Shown: piece by piece, positions 1 through 8,800 of the stretch | How the letters are laid out: each line of letters opens with the position of its first letter | Numbering within the stretch: position 1 is the first letter of the stretch | Assembly: GCA_946479835.1 (NCBI GenBank) | Contig: CAMLHD010000003.1 | Coordinates: forward strand, 1 to 36,455 | Length of the DNA: 36,455 nt | Reading direction: 5' to 3' | Source: an uncultured Candidatus Saccharibacteria bacterium | GTDB taxonomy: Bacteria; Patescibacteria; Saccharimonadia; Saccharimonadales; JACDBH01 | Position numbers and translations under genes: made by a program | Notes under the pieces: model-generated | Database searches by the model: none | Told to the model about the DNA's origin: nothing | Seen by the model: the letters and a program-made list of their open reading frames with translations, nothing else

Positions 1-736
1 ATTTTTCGACATAAAACACCTTATCGCCAACCGTCTCTTTGCCGATGTTCAGGTGACGGACATAAGATTGGATGCCACCTTCGAAGTAAAAGCTGCATCG
101 TTTGCCGTGCCGTTCGTCAATTACAGTGGTCTTGACGCCCTTGGTCAGATAAGCTTGGTGGCGCAGGTAGTCCACCACCCATTCAAAATCAAACTCTACA
201 GTTTCTTTGAAGATGCTTGGATCGGGATAGAAAGTAATTGCGGTACCAGTCTGATCGGTGGCCTCACCCTTCTTGATCGGGGCATCCGGCACACCCACTT
301 TGTAGCTCTGAGTAAAAACATGTCCATCGCGCTTAACTTCAGCTTCCAGCTTGGTTGACAAAGCGTTGACCACGCTTGAGCCGACGCCGTGCAGACCGCT
401 CGACACCTTGTAGCCGTTGCCGCCGAACTTTCCGCCGGCATGCAGTACCGTAAGTACCGTCTCAAGGGTGCTTTTGCCCGTCTTGGAGTGTTTGTCTACG
501 GGTATGCCACGGCCGTCGTCCTCTATACGGGCGCCACCATCGGCCAGCAGCATAACCTTAACTTCGGTAGCATGGCCGGCTATGGCTTCGTCTATACAGT
601 TGTCGGCGATTTCCTTGATCAGATGATGCAAGCCCACGCTACCGGTGCTGCCGATATACATGCCGGGCCGCTTGCGGACCGGTTCCAGGCCTTCAAGCAC
701 CTGAATGTCTTCAGAACTATATCCTTGCTTCGCCAC
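1..736 (-). CDS. gyrB: DNA gyrase subunit B, N-terminal part (3' end outside window)
   Basis: The reverse strand reads as the GHKL ATPase domain of GyrB, the ATP-driven half of the type II topoisomerase that negatively supercoils DNA. Visible motifs are YIGSTG, the Mg/ATP-binding EIADNCIDEA, the DDGRGIP loop and the HAGGKFGG...SGLHGVGSSVVNALS ATP lid. About 245 codons are present; the rest lies beyond base 1. The start chosen is GTG at 736, because it begins MAKQGYSSEDIQVLEGLEPVRK-like gyrase sequence and has GGAGAG about 11 bases upstream. No ATG lies near. A TTGCCT-18-TATAAT promoter precedes it. It is divergent from the surface-protein gene. ParE is the only realistic alternative, since this part of the protein does not separate the two. 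Confidence 0.93.
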   Translation of the reverse strand, partial: MAKQGYSSEDIQVLEGLEPVRKRPGMYIGSTGSVGLHHLIKEIADNCIDEAIAGHATEVKVMLLADGGARIEDDGRGIPVDKHSKTGKSTLETVLTVLHAGGKFGGNGYKVSSGLHGVGSSVVNALSTKLEAEVKRDGHVFTQSYKVGVPDAPIKKGEATDQTGTAITFYPDPSIFKETVEFDFEWVVDYLRHQAYLTKGVKTTVIDERHGKRCSFYFEGGIQSYVRHLNIGKETVGDKVFYVEK

Positions 737-785
737 TATGAAATACCCTCTCCAGAAGTGTTCGTCTGTTTACATTTCTATACCC

Positions 786-815
786 ATTATACCCTAAAAA
801 GCCTATCTCAGGCAA
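786..815 (-). promoter_or_regulatory. gyrB promoter
   Basis: On the minus strand TTGCCT (815-810) and TATAAT (791-786) are separated by 18 bases. The start site would fall near 779, giving a leader of about 43 bases with a GGAGAG ribosome-binding site before the GTG at 736. Confidence 0.65.
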
Positions 816-906
816 ACAGCTTGCACCCTTGTACAAATCTATGGTTCAATAAGCTTGAGCGTTGTCGGATTAAAAACCAAACAGGCCCTAAAAAAGAGCA
901 GAAACT

Positions 907-2850
907 ATGTTTCGCAAACTCATCAGCAACCTGCCTTTCAACCCCAGTCTGTTGGGGAATGTTTCTTTTTATGCAAAGCGAATGAAGGCCGAGGAGTCCT
1001 TGAGACGGATGGGCTTCGGCTTCGTGGCGCTGGCGATGTTCATCCAGGTTTTCGCGGTAATGGCGCCGCCGGAAAAATCACTTGCCTATTCGAACGACTA
1101 CATAATCAACGGGCTCAGGACCAGGGACGACATCTTAAGGGCCTGGGACGGACAGACCGGCGACCGCAATGTCGCCGCCATCTACAGCCGCTTCGGGCTG
1201 ACTCGTGAAGACATCGCCGCTCTACCGATGCACCCCAACACCACCCTCCGCTCTGACCGGGCCGACTACTGGACCATCGGCCGTACTTCTCTGTCGGCGG
1301 TCAGCAAGGCCGGCCGGATCAAGCAGGCTTATAAAGATTCCGAGGTACCTGTCAGCTATGGCAGCGGTTCGGTATATCTGCGGCAGCTTAGGGCCTGGGA
1401 CATCGTCAATCCTTACAACACCTACCGTGCCTTCGAAGGTACCAAGAACGGCAAGAAGTTCTGGATCCTGGTTGACTGCGGCAACTTCACTCAGGTTGGC
1501 AAGCCGCCGCTGAACCAGCCTGCACTGGAATTCCGCAAGACCATCGACGGCGGCCCGCGTTCGCTTAAGCCGGGCGAAAAATTCAGCTTCCGCTTCGAGT
1601 ACCGCAACCATGTGGCCGATTCGCTCCCGGCCGAAAATGTCGTTTTGACGGATCAGCTTGATCTGAACAAATTCGATATCGTCAGCCCCGGCAATCTTCC
1701 CCTCAGGGGCAGCACGCTGACTTACCCTATCGGCACCGTACCTTATTCGCCCTCCTTCAAGACCGCTCTGGTCATAACCGTCAAGCTCAAGGAAAACCTG
1801 GACAACGGCGCCAAGGCATGCAACGCCGCCGCCCTCAAAGCCGACAACGCACCGGAGGTATCAAGCGGCGGCAACGGGCTTTGTATAACGGTCATAAATC
1901 CATGCCCGCTCGACCAGTCCCTATCCAAGACCGACGACCGCTGCGTAAAGCCGGTACTGGCCTGCGCCCTGACCAACTCCGATGTAAATCGCACAACTAA
2001 GTCATTTACCCTCAAGACCAGGGTGACGTCCAGCAACCCATCCCTGACGAATATACGCAGTTATGTTTATGATTTTGGAGATGGTTCAGGCGCTCAGACC
2101 AAACCCTCGAGCGCTTATGAGCATACCCAGTCGCATACTTACGACGACGGCAGCTACAACGCCACCGTGGTGGTCAATTACTCTATCGGCTCCGGTGCCA
2201 GCCAGACCGACCAGACCCTCGCCTGCAGCGCCCCGATCGAATCAAAGCCCGATCAGCCCCTGAGCCAGAACAAAGAAGCCCGCAACCTTACACAAGGCCT
2301 GGACGCCGCAGCGACCCTCGGCGCCAAAGCCAAGGCCGGCGACACCGTTGAATACAGCCTTATAACCCACAACAGCTATGGCTATGACCGTATAAACGTT
2401 AATGTCAGCGATTACATCGGCGATATCCTGGAATACTCTACGCTGGACGAAGCCTACCTCAAGCAGCAAGGCGGTAGCTTTGACAAGACAGCCAACACCG
2501 TAAGCTGGTCGGACCAAACCGTCAAAGCCGACAGCAGCCTGAACAAGACCTTCCGCGTACAGCTTAAGAATCCTATCCCGGCCACCAACCAGCCCGGCGC
2601 CATGACTACTTCGTTCGACTGCCAGATGAGCAACAAGTTCGGCAATCAGCTGGACATCGGGGTGGATTGCCCGGTTCCCAAGAGTGCCGAATACATATCC
2701 AAGAGCCTGCCCAACACCGGCCCTGGCACTAGCCTTCTGATCGGCTTCGCGGCTATGGCTGTTATCGGCTATTTCTTTGCCCGCAGCCGGCTGTTGGCCG
2801 AAGAGCTGGAGATCATCCGCACCGATTTCGCGCAGACGGGAGGAATCTAA
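907..2850 (+). CDS. Surface protein with PKD-like domain and C-terminal LPNTG motif
   Basis: 647 residues. An N-terminal hydrophobic segment (about residues 36-55) looks like a signal peptide or anchor. Next comes a domain of about 130 residues rich in Trp, Tyr and Arg that I do not recognise, then a stretch resembling DUF11/conserved-repeat folds. A PKD-like domain follows with YVYDFGDGSG and SHTYDDGSYNATVVV, then a second DUF11-like repeat. The C-terminus has LPNTGPG at about 601-607, a membrane helix and a charged tail of about 22 residues. This architecture suggests an extracellular, wall- or membrane-attached adhesin. The tail is longer than in classical sortase substrates and no sortase is in the window, so covalent anchoring is unproven. 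The start has only a weak GAGCAG upstream. The next gene follows with no gap, so the two are probably co-transcribed. Confidence 0.75.
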   Translation: MFRKLISNLPFNPSLLGNVSFYAKRMKAEESLRRMGFGFVALAMFIQVFAVMAPPEKSLAYSNDYIINGLRTRDDILRAWDGQTGDRNVAAIYSRFGLTREDIAALPMHPNTTLRSDRADYWTIGRTSLSAVSKAGRIKQAYKDSEVPVSYGSGSVYLRQLRAWDIVNPYNTYRAFEGTKNGKKFWILVDCGNFTQVGKPPLNQPALEFRKTIDGGPRSLKPGEKFSFRFEYRNHVADSLPAENVVLTDQLDLNKFDIVSPGNLPLRGSTLTYPIGTVPYSPSFKTALVITVKLKENLDNGAKACNAAALKADNAPEVSSGGNGLCITVINPCPLDQSLSKTDDRCVKPVLACALTNSDVNRTTKSFTLKTRVTSSNPSLTNIRSYVYDFGDGSGAQTKPSSAYEHTQSHTYDDGSYNATVVVNYSIGSGASQTDQTLACSAPIESKPDQPLSQNKEARNLTQGLDAAATLGAKAKAGDTVEYSLITHNSYGYDRINVNVSDYIGDILEYSTLDEAYLKQQGGSFDKTANTVSWSDQTVKADSSLNKTFRVQLKNPIPATNQPGAMTTSFDCQMSNKFGNQLDIGVDCPVPKSAEYISKSLPNTGPGTSLLIGFAAMAVIGYFFARSRLLAEELEIIRTDFAQTGGI

Positions 2851-3417
2851 ATGGCAGAGAAATTCCATGGCCAGCACGAGAAACCGGCTCCGACTCCTGA
2901 GGCATCTCCCGAGCAGCACGAAGCTCACCGGCGGATCATCGAAAAAGGCCGCCATGCCCGGCATGAGCATGCCGACAAGATAGAAGAGATCAGAGCCAAG
3001 GCCGAGCATGAGGCAGAAGCCGCCCATAAGACTGCTGAGAATTACCAGCAATCGGAACGCCCCGAAACCGACCAGCCGATGCTGGTGAACCGTGAGCTCA
3101 AGCAGATGGCCTTCAAGCGGACCCTCAAGCGCACGCAAAACCGCCTGCCCAAGCCTGCCCGCGCCTTCAGCCGATTCGTCCATCAGCCCGCAGTAGAGAC
3201 CGTAAGCGAGATTGCCGCCGCTACCGTAGCCCGGCCTTCGGGCGTGCTGGCTGGCGGCATAGCCTCCCTGATTGGTACCAGCGTATTCCTATGGATCGCC
3301 CGCCATTACGGTTATGAGTTCAATTTCCTGCTCTTTGCCGCTCTGTTCGTCGGCGGCTTTATAGTCGGCCTCTTGGTAGAACTTATAGTCCGCTTGCTCA
3401 ACCGCGGCAAAAGCTAG
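2851..3417 (+). CDS. Hypothetical membrane protein with charged N-terminal half
   Basis: 188 residues, unrecognised. The first ~95 residues are very polar, rich in His, Glu, Lys and Ala, and probably helical or coiled-coil. The C-terminal part has two likely membrane helices (about 125-145 and 155-180) and a short basic end. The ATG directly abuts the TAA of the surface-protein gene. A GGAGG within the last codons of that gene is its ribosome-binding site, so translation is likely coupled. The two products may act together at the envelope; this is inference from position only. Its TAG stop overlaps the stop of the convergent gene within a shared CTAG. Confidence 0.7.
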   Translation: MAEKFHGQHEKPAPTPEASPEQHEAHRRIIEKGRHARHEHADKIEEIRAKAEHEAEAAHKTAENYQQSERPETDQPMLVNRELKQMAFKRTLKRTQNRLPKPARAFSRFVHQPAVETVSEIAAATVARPSGVLAGGIASLIGTSVFLWIARHYGYEFNFLLFAALFVGGFIVGLLVELIVRLLNRGKS

Positions 3418-6338
3418 GCTTCTTCGTCGCCTTCCGTTTCCGGCTTTGGAGTCTGGGTCAGGCTCATATTGCCTTCCTGATCTATGTAGATGGTATCCTG
3501 TTCGACTTCCGGCATTGTAGGCTGCGGCTGATCTTCTTCCGGTTGCGACTTGTCCTGAAGCTCCTGCTTGAGATGTTCGGCTATCTTCAAGGCTTCGGCC
3601 TGCTCCAGCTCGTTGCTAGATATGTTCTTGGGTGCTCCGCTGCCGTAGGAGACGCTTTTGCCGGCCTTGGGGTTGCCTAAAGATAGGGAGGACCCTGAAG
3701 GGCGAGGTGCTGGAACGGAAGCAGCCGGCTTCTGGCCCCAGGGAGACTTAGGCATGGGCTGGAAAGGTTCCTTGCGCTTGGACATCCACTCGTCCAAAAA
3801 AGAGCCCTGTGAGGGCCTAGGAGGGCCTCCAGGGGCCTTAAAGCTTGTGCTTTGACTGCCAAACGCATTGCCGCCGAATGACGGTTTGGCGGGCTCTGTG
3901 GACTTCAGGCGTTCAAATATGTCTGCTTCTACCTTGGCGCGTGGCCTGCCGAACTTGGCAGCCGACAGCTGCTTGAGAGCTGTAGCCAGCTGAGGATTAG
4001 GACGGCCCAGGGGCGGCAGCGTGGCCATGCTGAACGGCTGCGTAGGCACGCCGCCGATCAGCATCCGCGTAACCGAGTTGAAGTTGGGTACCCTTTGCAA
4101 ATCATGGATGTCAAACACCGGCGAGAAATACTTGGCCAGGAATTCGGCGTCGTTGGTTCCAAGCCTGAATGAAACTATGGTGCCGATGTTGCCGAACACA
4201 GCATCCCTGATTTCTTCAGTCAGCTGAGTGGTGAACTGGTTGGCCACGATCAGGCTGAGGCGGTATTTGCGCGCCTCGCTCAAGATGCTGGCGAACGAAT
4301 CGGTCGAGAAATTCTGGAACTCGTCTACATAGAGGCTGAAGTCGACCCGCTGATCTTCAGGCGTATCGGCCCGGGACATAGCTGCCGCCTGGAACTTCAT
4401 GACGAAGATCATGCCCAGAAGCTTTGAGTTGAGCTCACCGGTACGTCCCTTGCTCAAGTTGACCAGCAGGATTTTCTTGTTGTCCATGATGTCGCGCAGG
4501 TTGAAGGAGCTTTTGGTCTGGCCGATGATGTTGCGCATCATCTTATTGCTCAAGAAGGCGCCGAACTTGCTGACGAACCAGCTCTTCACCTCGCCGAACT
4601 CATTGCTGCGCTGTGAGGCCGGCATTTCCTTGGTCCAGAAATCAATGACCGTCTGATCGGTAACATGCTTGAGCTTGCTTCTGACATAACCGTCGTCGTT
4701 AAACAGCTTAGGTATGTCTATAAAGGTACCGCCGGCCGGATCAGCCATGACGGTCTGGGCGGCGCTCCGAAACAGATGCTCGTACCGCGGCCCAATGATG
4801 CCCTGGCGCTGCGGGTCGTACAGCTTGTAAAGCATGCCGATGGTCTCCTGGATCAAGAAGTCGATCTGGTCCGGATCATCGAACTCGAACATGTTGAGGC
4901 CCAGCGGGTACTCCATGTCCGAGGGGTTGAAATAGATGATGTCTTCGGTGCGTTCCTTGGGTACCATTGCCATCAGGTTTTCAACCACGTCGCCGTGAGG
5001 ATCTATAAAGGCGAAGCCGTTGCCATTCAGCATATCCTGCAGCGCCAGGTTCTCCAGGAAGGTGGACTTACCGGTACCGGTCTGACCTACGGCATAGATG
5101 TGCCGGCGCCGGTCTTCAGGATCCAAATTGATTCGTTTTTTGGTGCCACGGAAAATATTGTATCCAAGCATGAGCCCCTCGTCCGATATATTTCGGGGCC
5201 CGTCGACCTGCTTGCTGGCTTGGCGTTCTAGTTGTGAAGTAGGTATATTGTTCTGATCCGGAAAATGGAAAATCGTTGCAAGTTCGACAGCATTTAAGAT
5301 GTTCTGGTTGTTCTCTTGGGGGAAGAATCTCATTATGTAAGCTGTTGTAAAACTCTCTATATCTTTAGCGGGCGTGTACTTGAATCCATTCTTGCCGGGC
5401 GCATCAAACAAAGAAAAACTGGCCACGATATTATTCACTATGCTCTGCGCGCGCTGCGAAATATTGGAACTGGCCACCACCCTGATCAGGACTTCAAAAC
5501 CCGCATAGCGGGTCTTGTCTTCTATTGAATCGACTATGGATTGCTCCAGTGACGACAGTTCCTTTTTATCATCCTTTTTGCCGCTTTTATCCTCGGGTGC
5601 CTTCACGGTCGCACTCAGGACGTCCTTTGAAAGCTGCAGAATGGCAGCACCGCTCTTATTGCTGTTTCCACCTTTCTTCTTGGCAGCGAAAGCCGAGGCC
5701 TTTTTGCGCCACCCTGACGCCGCTGGCCGAATCAAAATCTGTATACCGGCGCCATCTTCTTTTTCAAGGGTTGACAGGGCATTCAGTACGCTTTGGAGGG
5801 CGTCCCTTTTCAGGTCCTGGTATGTAGCTATCGGGTAAGCAAAGTTTTCCTTCAGCGTCAGCTCGCCGCCCATAGTACCGCTAATGCGCCCGATCGGGCT
5901 GAATATATTATGCTCGGATACTTCTTCCAGCCTGGCGGAAGGATAAGCGCTGACCACAGCCTGCTGCACGACATCAAGCATTGATATAGGCACGGATGCA
6001 TAAAAGTGCACGAAGCCTTTGTTTCCGATAATCTCGAAGCCGAAGTGCCTTTGTCCGTAGAACCGGCTCTTAAAGCCCTTCTGCAGCGTGCTGGCGATGA
6101 TGTTATAGACGATCTGGGCTTTGCTGATAGTTTCGTCAGTTACGTCGCGTACGTCGCGGGAACCGCCTTCCGTGTCGTCGCTGGGCGGCGGCAGATGAAT
6201 AAGCAGCGGCACCATCTTAAGGCTGCGCTCGTAGTTCTTCTGCTCGCGCCACAAGCGCCGGGAATGAAAGAACAAACCTATGCCTACTCCGGCTAGGATG
6301 AGCAGTAATACGAAGAGTGTTATCAGGAAGCCGCCCAT
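3414..6338 (-). CDS. VirD4/TraD-like P-loop ATPase (type IV secretion DNA-binding family)
   Basis: 974 residues. One N-terminal membrane helix (about 3-24) is followed by a long domain of unknown fold. Then comes a HerA/FtsK-type ATPase core: Walker A GQTGTGKST at 418-426, FIDPHGDVV just after it, and Walker B LYVDEFQNF at about 669-677. The last ~180 residues are Pro/Ser/Gln-rich and probably disordered. The family includes coupling proteins and VirB4-like motors that move DNA or protein through membranes using ATP hydrolysis. No relaxase or other secretion genes are nearby, so the substrate is unknown. The ribosome-binding site GGTGG lies in the 15-base gap after the preceding small gene, so the two form one unit. 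Confidence 0.8.
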   Translation of the reverse strand: MGGFLITLFVLLLILAGVGIGLFFHSRRLWREQKNYERSLKMVPLLIHLPPPSDDTEGGSRDVRDVTDETISKAQIVYNIIASTLQKGFKSRFYGQRHFGFEIIGNKGFVHFYASVPISMLDVVQQAVVSAYPSARLEEVSEHNIFSPIGRISGTMGGELTLKENFAYPIATYQDLKRDALQSVLNALSTLEKEDGAGIQILIRPAASGWRKKASAFAAKKKGGNSNKSGAAILQLSKDVLSATVKAPEDKSGKKDDKKELSSLEQSIVDSIEDKTRYAGFEVLIRVVASSNISQRAQSIVNNIVASFSLFDAPGKNGFKYTPAKDIESFTTAYIMRFFPQENNQNILNAVELATIFHFPDQNNIPTSQLERQASKQVDGPRNISDEGLMLGYNIFRGTKKRINLDPEDRRRHIYAVGQTGTGKSTFLENLALQDMLNGNGFAFIDPHGDVVENLMAMVPKERTEDIIYFNPSDMEYPLGLNMFEFDDPDQIDFLIQETIGMLYKLYDPQRQGIIGPRYEHLFRSAAQTVMADPAGGTFIDIPKLFNDDGYVRSKLKHVTDQTVIDFWTKEMPASQRSNEFGEVKSWFVSKFGAFLSNKMMRNIIGQTKSSFNLRDIMDNKKILLVNLSKGRTGELNSKLLGMIFVMKFQAAAMSRADTPEDQRVDFSLYVDEFQNFSTDSFASILSEARKYRLSLIVANQFTTQLTEEIRDAVFGNIGTIVSFRLGTNDAEFLAKYFSPVFDIHDLQRVPNFNSVTRMLIGGVPTQPFSMATLPPLGRPNPQLATALKQLSAAKFGRPRAKVEADIFERLKSTEPAKPSFGGNAFGSQSTSFKAPGGPPRPSQGSFLDEWMSKRKEPFQPMPKSPWGQKPAASVPAPRPSGSSLSLGNPKAGKSVSYGSGAPKNISSNELEQAEALKIAEHLKQELQDKSQPEEDQPQPTMPEVEQDTIYIDQEGNMSLTQTPKPETEGDEEA

Positions 6339-6353
6339 AACCGTCCCACCACC

Positions 6354-6764
6354 TTATGATTCCTCTAGCTTAATGTCTTTGTTATAGCGTTTTTTCAGAT
6401 AGTCCGCCTTAAAACGGTTGATTTCCTTGTTCTGGGCATGCGGGTCTTCTCTCGTGGACGCTACTATCTGTTTGGCTTTGACGACCCATTCTTTTTCTAT
6501 AAGATCGTTGTCTTCAGCTACTTGAGGCGACAGGGGTGGTGGCGCTGGCTGATCAGCCGGCATGATTGCCGGCTGCTGTGCGGGCACGGAAGCCTGTATT
6601 GGGTTGGGATCTACAGGAACCGAAGTCCGCGGAGGCTGTTGAGAAGGTGCCGGCTTAGCCTCGGGGCGCGGCAAAGGAGCCTGCTCTTGCGGCATTGATG
6701 CCTCACCTTCGTTAGCCTTTGGGGCTGGCAGCTCAAAACTGGGATTAGAAAAATCTGGGCTCAT
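6354..6764 (-). CDS. Hypothetical proline-rich small protein, partner of the TraD-like ATPase
   Basis: The chosen ATG at 6764 begins MSPDFSNPSFELPAP and gives 136 residues. An in-frame TTG at 6788 would add eight residues but gives a less natural start. The N-terminal ~85 residues are Pro/Ala/Gln-rich low complexity. The C-terminal ~50 residues are charged and helical (IEKEWVVKAKQIVAST), a segment I believe recurs in CPR small proteins, although I cannot search for it here. It has no membrane segment. It lies 15 bases upstream of the ATPase gene and is probably co-transcribed, perhaps as an adaptor. A TATACT box lies 14 bases before the ATG, and a TATCTGTTA motif lies further up. Confidence 0.65.
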   Translation of the reverse strand: MSPDFSNPSFELPAPKANEGEASMPQEQAPLPRPEAKPAPSQQPPRTSVPVDPNPIQASVPAQQPAIMPADQPAPPPLSPQVAEDNDLIEKEWVVKAKQIVASTREDPHAQNKEINRFKADYLKKRYNKDIKLEES

Positions 6765-6802
6765 AATTGCTATGCACAAGTATAGCAAAACGCTAGCCCC
6801 TA

Positions 6803-6811
6803 TAACAGATA
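6803..6811 (-). promoter_or_regulatory. TATCTGTTA motif upstream of the 6764 gene
   Basis: This is one of six exact copies in the window. On the minus strand it continues into TGTTATAGG, an imperfect extended -10 box. A second -10 candidate, TATACT, lies closer to the gene. Confidence 0.45.
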
Positions 6812-6863
6812 AGGCTGAGAGTAATAAATCCCGCCGTTATAAACAGCCTTGGATTTAATTTTC

Positions 6864-7220
6864 TTATTCCGTCTGGAGACGTCTTAGGTACCAGCTCAAG
6901 CCGGTAACCAGTACGAGCGCCAGCATCAGGTCCTGTAGCCCTAATTGGCCGAGCGAACCCAGTATCACCACCAATGCAGGCGCGAAGGAAACCACGCCTG
7001 CCAGCGTCTTTATCCTGATGATTGTCAGATCGGTAAAAACCGCCATGAACAGCTTCATTAAGCTATAGCTAGTAATAAATGTTAGGAGCGGCAGGACCAA
7101 GAGCAAGAAGGCCGGTAGTCGGTTTGGATTTGTTAATAAAACAAAAAGGCTGGTTGCTATAAAGGCAATCAGCGTGAAGATCGCACTGCGTTTGTATGAG
7201 CTGGTTTTTGATGCTTCCAT
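6864..7220 (-). CDS. Hypothetical small integral membrane protein
   Basis: 118 residues with about four hydrophobic helices (about 12-30, 35-57, 72-90 and 95-112) and a basic N-terminus. No recognisable catalytic motif is present. The start ATG at 7220 is preceded by an A-rich stretch and a perfect 10-base palindrome (TGTGCGCACA, 7232-7241) that could be an operator. It stands alone between the ATPase unit and the long non-coding region. Confidence 0.6.
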   Translation of the reverse strand: MEASKTSSYKRSAIFTLIAFIATSLFVLLTNPNRLPAFLLLVLPLLTFITSYSLMKLFMAVFTDLTIIRIKTLAGVVSFAPALVVILGSLGQLGLQDLMLALVLVTGLSWYLRRLQTE

Positions 7221-8602
7221 GTTCGCTTTTTTGTGCGCACATTAAAAACAACCGATAGTTATAAATGGAGCCGGGACGGTAAATCCGCTCTATGATTATT
7301 TAATATTTAGCGCTTACCGTCCATTGGCTGTGACTGACCGCTCGTTACCCGTTTAGCGAGTAGCAAGCGACGCATCATATTTTATGGATATGATTGTATG
7401 TGATTGGTTTGTTGTTTTTTGTGTTTGTTACGCACGTCCGCATAATACCCCAGATCGAACCCTCAGTCAATAGTTTTTGTTGTTATTGTTACTTTTATAT
7501 CCTTAAAATGGTCTATATAAACTGTTGTAAAATTATTCTAGTCTTTTACAACGATTTCAATGAATTTCTCTTGGCAGTCATGTTCCAAGACTGCCAGAAA
7601 TTGCCCTTTCGCATTGGTTGTGTGTTTGTAAGTTTTTTTGATAAATCACCTGGATAACAAATTTTGGCTAAAAAAATGTCCCGTAATACATATGCTGATT
7701 TTTGTTTGGGCTTAGATTAGTAAGGAGAAGTAGAGATTCAGCAAACTACCTAATGAACAAAAACAATACAAATTACATACTCTATTTTATGATGCCTGAG
7801 CGTGATAAATAACTTGATTGTTGAGCTTTAATTTTAGTCATTTCAGCTTTGGATTGCGGGCAAATTGCCATATGATTTTCTTGATAAATTAATGGGTTTT
7901 GCATAGCTACTGCTCCGCAGATCCGCGCTTTCAGCTTGTAGCTCATGGCCTAAGCATTGCCTGCTATGGGCCGCATGGGGCTACTGCATTTTGAGCCTCT
8001 GCCGCGTATTTTATTGGGCTTTTTAATAAAGCCCGGCTGCCAAGGCTCCTACTACATATGGATGCGGGCTGGCATATTTATGTACATACAACGCACTGCA
8101 TTATAGTAGATTCCAACTCTTACCCCTGTTGATACCGCATTAACTTCTTAGGCTCACCTTAAGCAATCCGAACACATCCTAGTCATATGCCCCCTATTAG
8201 GAACGGATCCGCCTTTTATGGGGCCACGCGCCTATAATGAGGACCTGAATAACGGCCGGCCCTAAATGCCTTTGATCAGGTTGGGTCTGCAGCGTATATT
8301 TAGGGCCTCGCTTAAGCTATTAATAGCTGAGCCTCTACCTAAATGAGACTGGTTTTGGCGCTCAAAAACGGCTGATTCGTATAGCCCTTGCGGGTTATCG
8401 GGCTTGGTATCGAGCGTGAGCTTTTTTGGATCCATTGCCTGTCAATCCTGGGCCGATTTATGTCCTGCTCAAACATAATTTGGCGCAAAGCGTGTGAGGC
8501 TTTTCGACCATAAACTGCCTTTCCTAGCCCGCTTCCCGTACTTAAATTAATGGCCGCAAAACTTGGGCCAAGTTATACACAGATTTCTTTGCCATAAACG
8601 TA
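7221..8602. other. Long non-coding region rich in perfect inverted repeats
   Basis: No credible gene lies here. The part 7380-7900 is AT-rich. Perfect inverted repeats include GGACGGTAA/TTACCGTCC (7274-7322, with nested CGCT/AGCG), GTTGTAAAA/TTTTACAAC (7524-7552), TGGCAGTC/GACTGCCA (7572-7596), GGGCTTT/AAAGCCC (8016-8034), GGCCCTAAA/TTTAGGGCC (8258-8307), the palindrome AGCTATTAATAGCT (8315-8328) and AACTTGG/CCAAGTT (8560-8574). A single perfect DnaA-box match (TTATACACA) lies at 8573-8581. The region could hold structured RNAs or a replication-related locus; neither is shown. Confidence 0.6.
7232..7241. promoter_or_regulatory. TGTGCGCACA palindrome, possible operator
   Basis: A perfect 10-base palindrome lies 12-21 bases upstream of the ATG of the small membrane protein. 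Its position fits regulator binding, but no regulator is identified. Confidence 0.3.
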
Positions 8603-8631
8603 TTGACAGTACCTTTGCGGCTATATAATAT
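8603..8631 (+). promoter_or_regulatory. Promoter of candidate small RNA
   Basis: A perfect TTGACA (8603-8608) is followed by an AT box: TATAAT at 8624-8629 (15-base spacer) or TAATAT at 8626-8631 (17-base spacer). The predicted start lies near 8636-8638, just at the first hairpin. Confidence 0.65.
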
Positions 8632-8636
8632 GAGTT

Positions 8637-8800
8637 CAGCACTTGAATAAAAAAAGTGCTCAAAAACAAAAAGAACATCGGTGACAATGGTTTCTCGCAA
8701 GCCATTGTCACCTTCTAAAGAAAACTAAAACCCTTAAAAGCTAAAACGAAAATTACCCACCTGAAAAAGCCGCTTCCAAAAACCGAAGCGGTTTTTTCTT
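8637..8800 (+). ncRNA. Candidate small RNA of about 160 nt upstream of comM
   Basis: There is no ORF here, but it has a strong promoter, two perfect hairpins and a terminator. The first hairpin pairs AGCACTT (8638-8644) with AAGTGCT (8654-8660). The second pairs GGTGACAATGG (8680-8690) with CCATTGTCACC (8702-8712), an 11-bp stem that can extend by three pairs. An unpaired A-rich linker follows, and then the terminator at 8770-8797. comM has its own promoter after the terminator, so this looks like an independent transcript rather than a leader. I could not match it to 6S, SRP or tmRNA. Confidence 0.6.

Noticed and set aside
2242..3183. A 313-codon minus-strand ORF
   Set aside because: It lies opposite the surface-protein and membrane-protein genes, which have better starts, domain matches and codon use; it is a shadow.
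4665..5231. A 188-codon plus-strand ORF
   Set aside because: It is antisense to the ATPase core, whose Walker motifs define the real gene.
7394..7657. An 87-codon ORF (MYVIGLLFFVFVTHVR...) in the long spacer
   Set aside because: No ribosome-binding site, Phe/Cys-rich composition from AT-rich DNA, and two perfect inverted repeats run through it.
7221..8602. Origin of replication as a firm call
   Set aside because: Only one consensus DnaA box was found, dnaA and dnaN are not in the window, and skew cannot be computed by eye.
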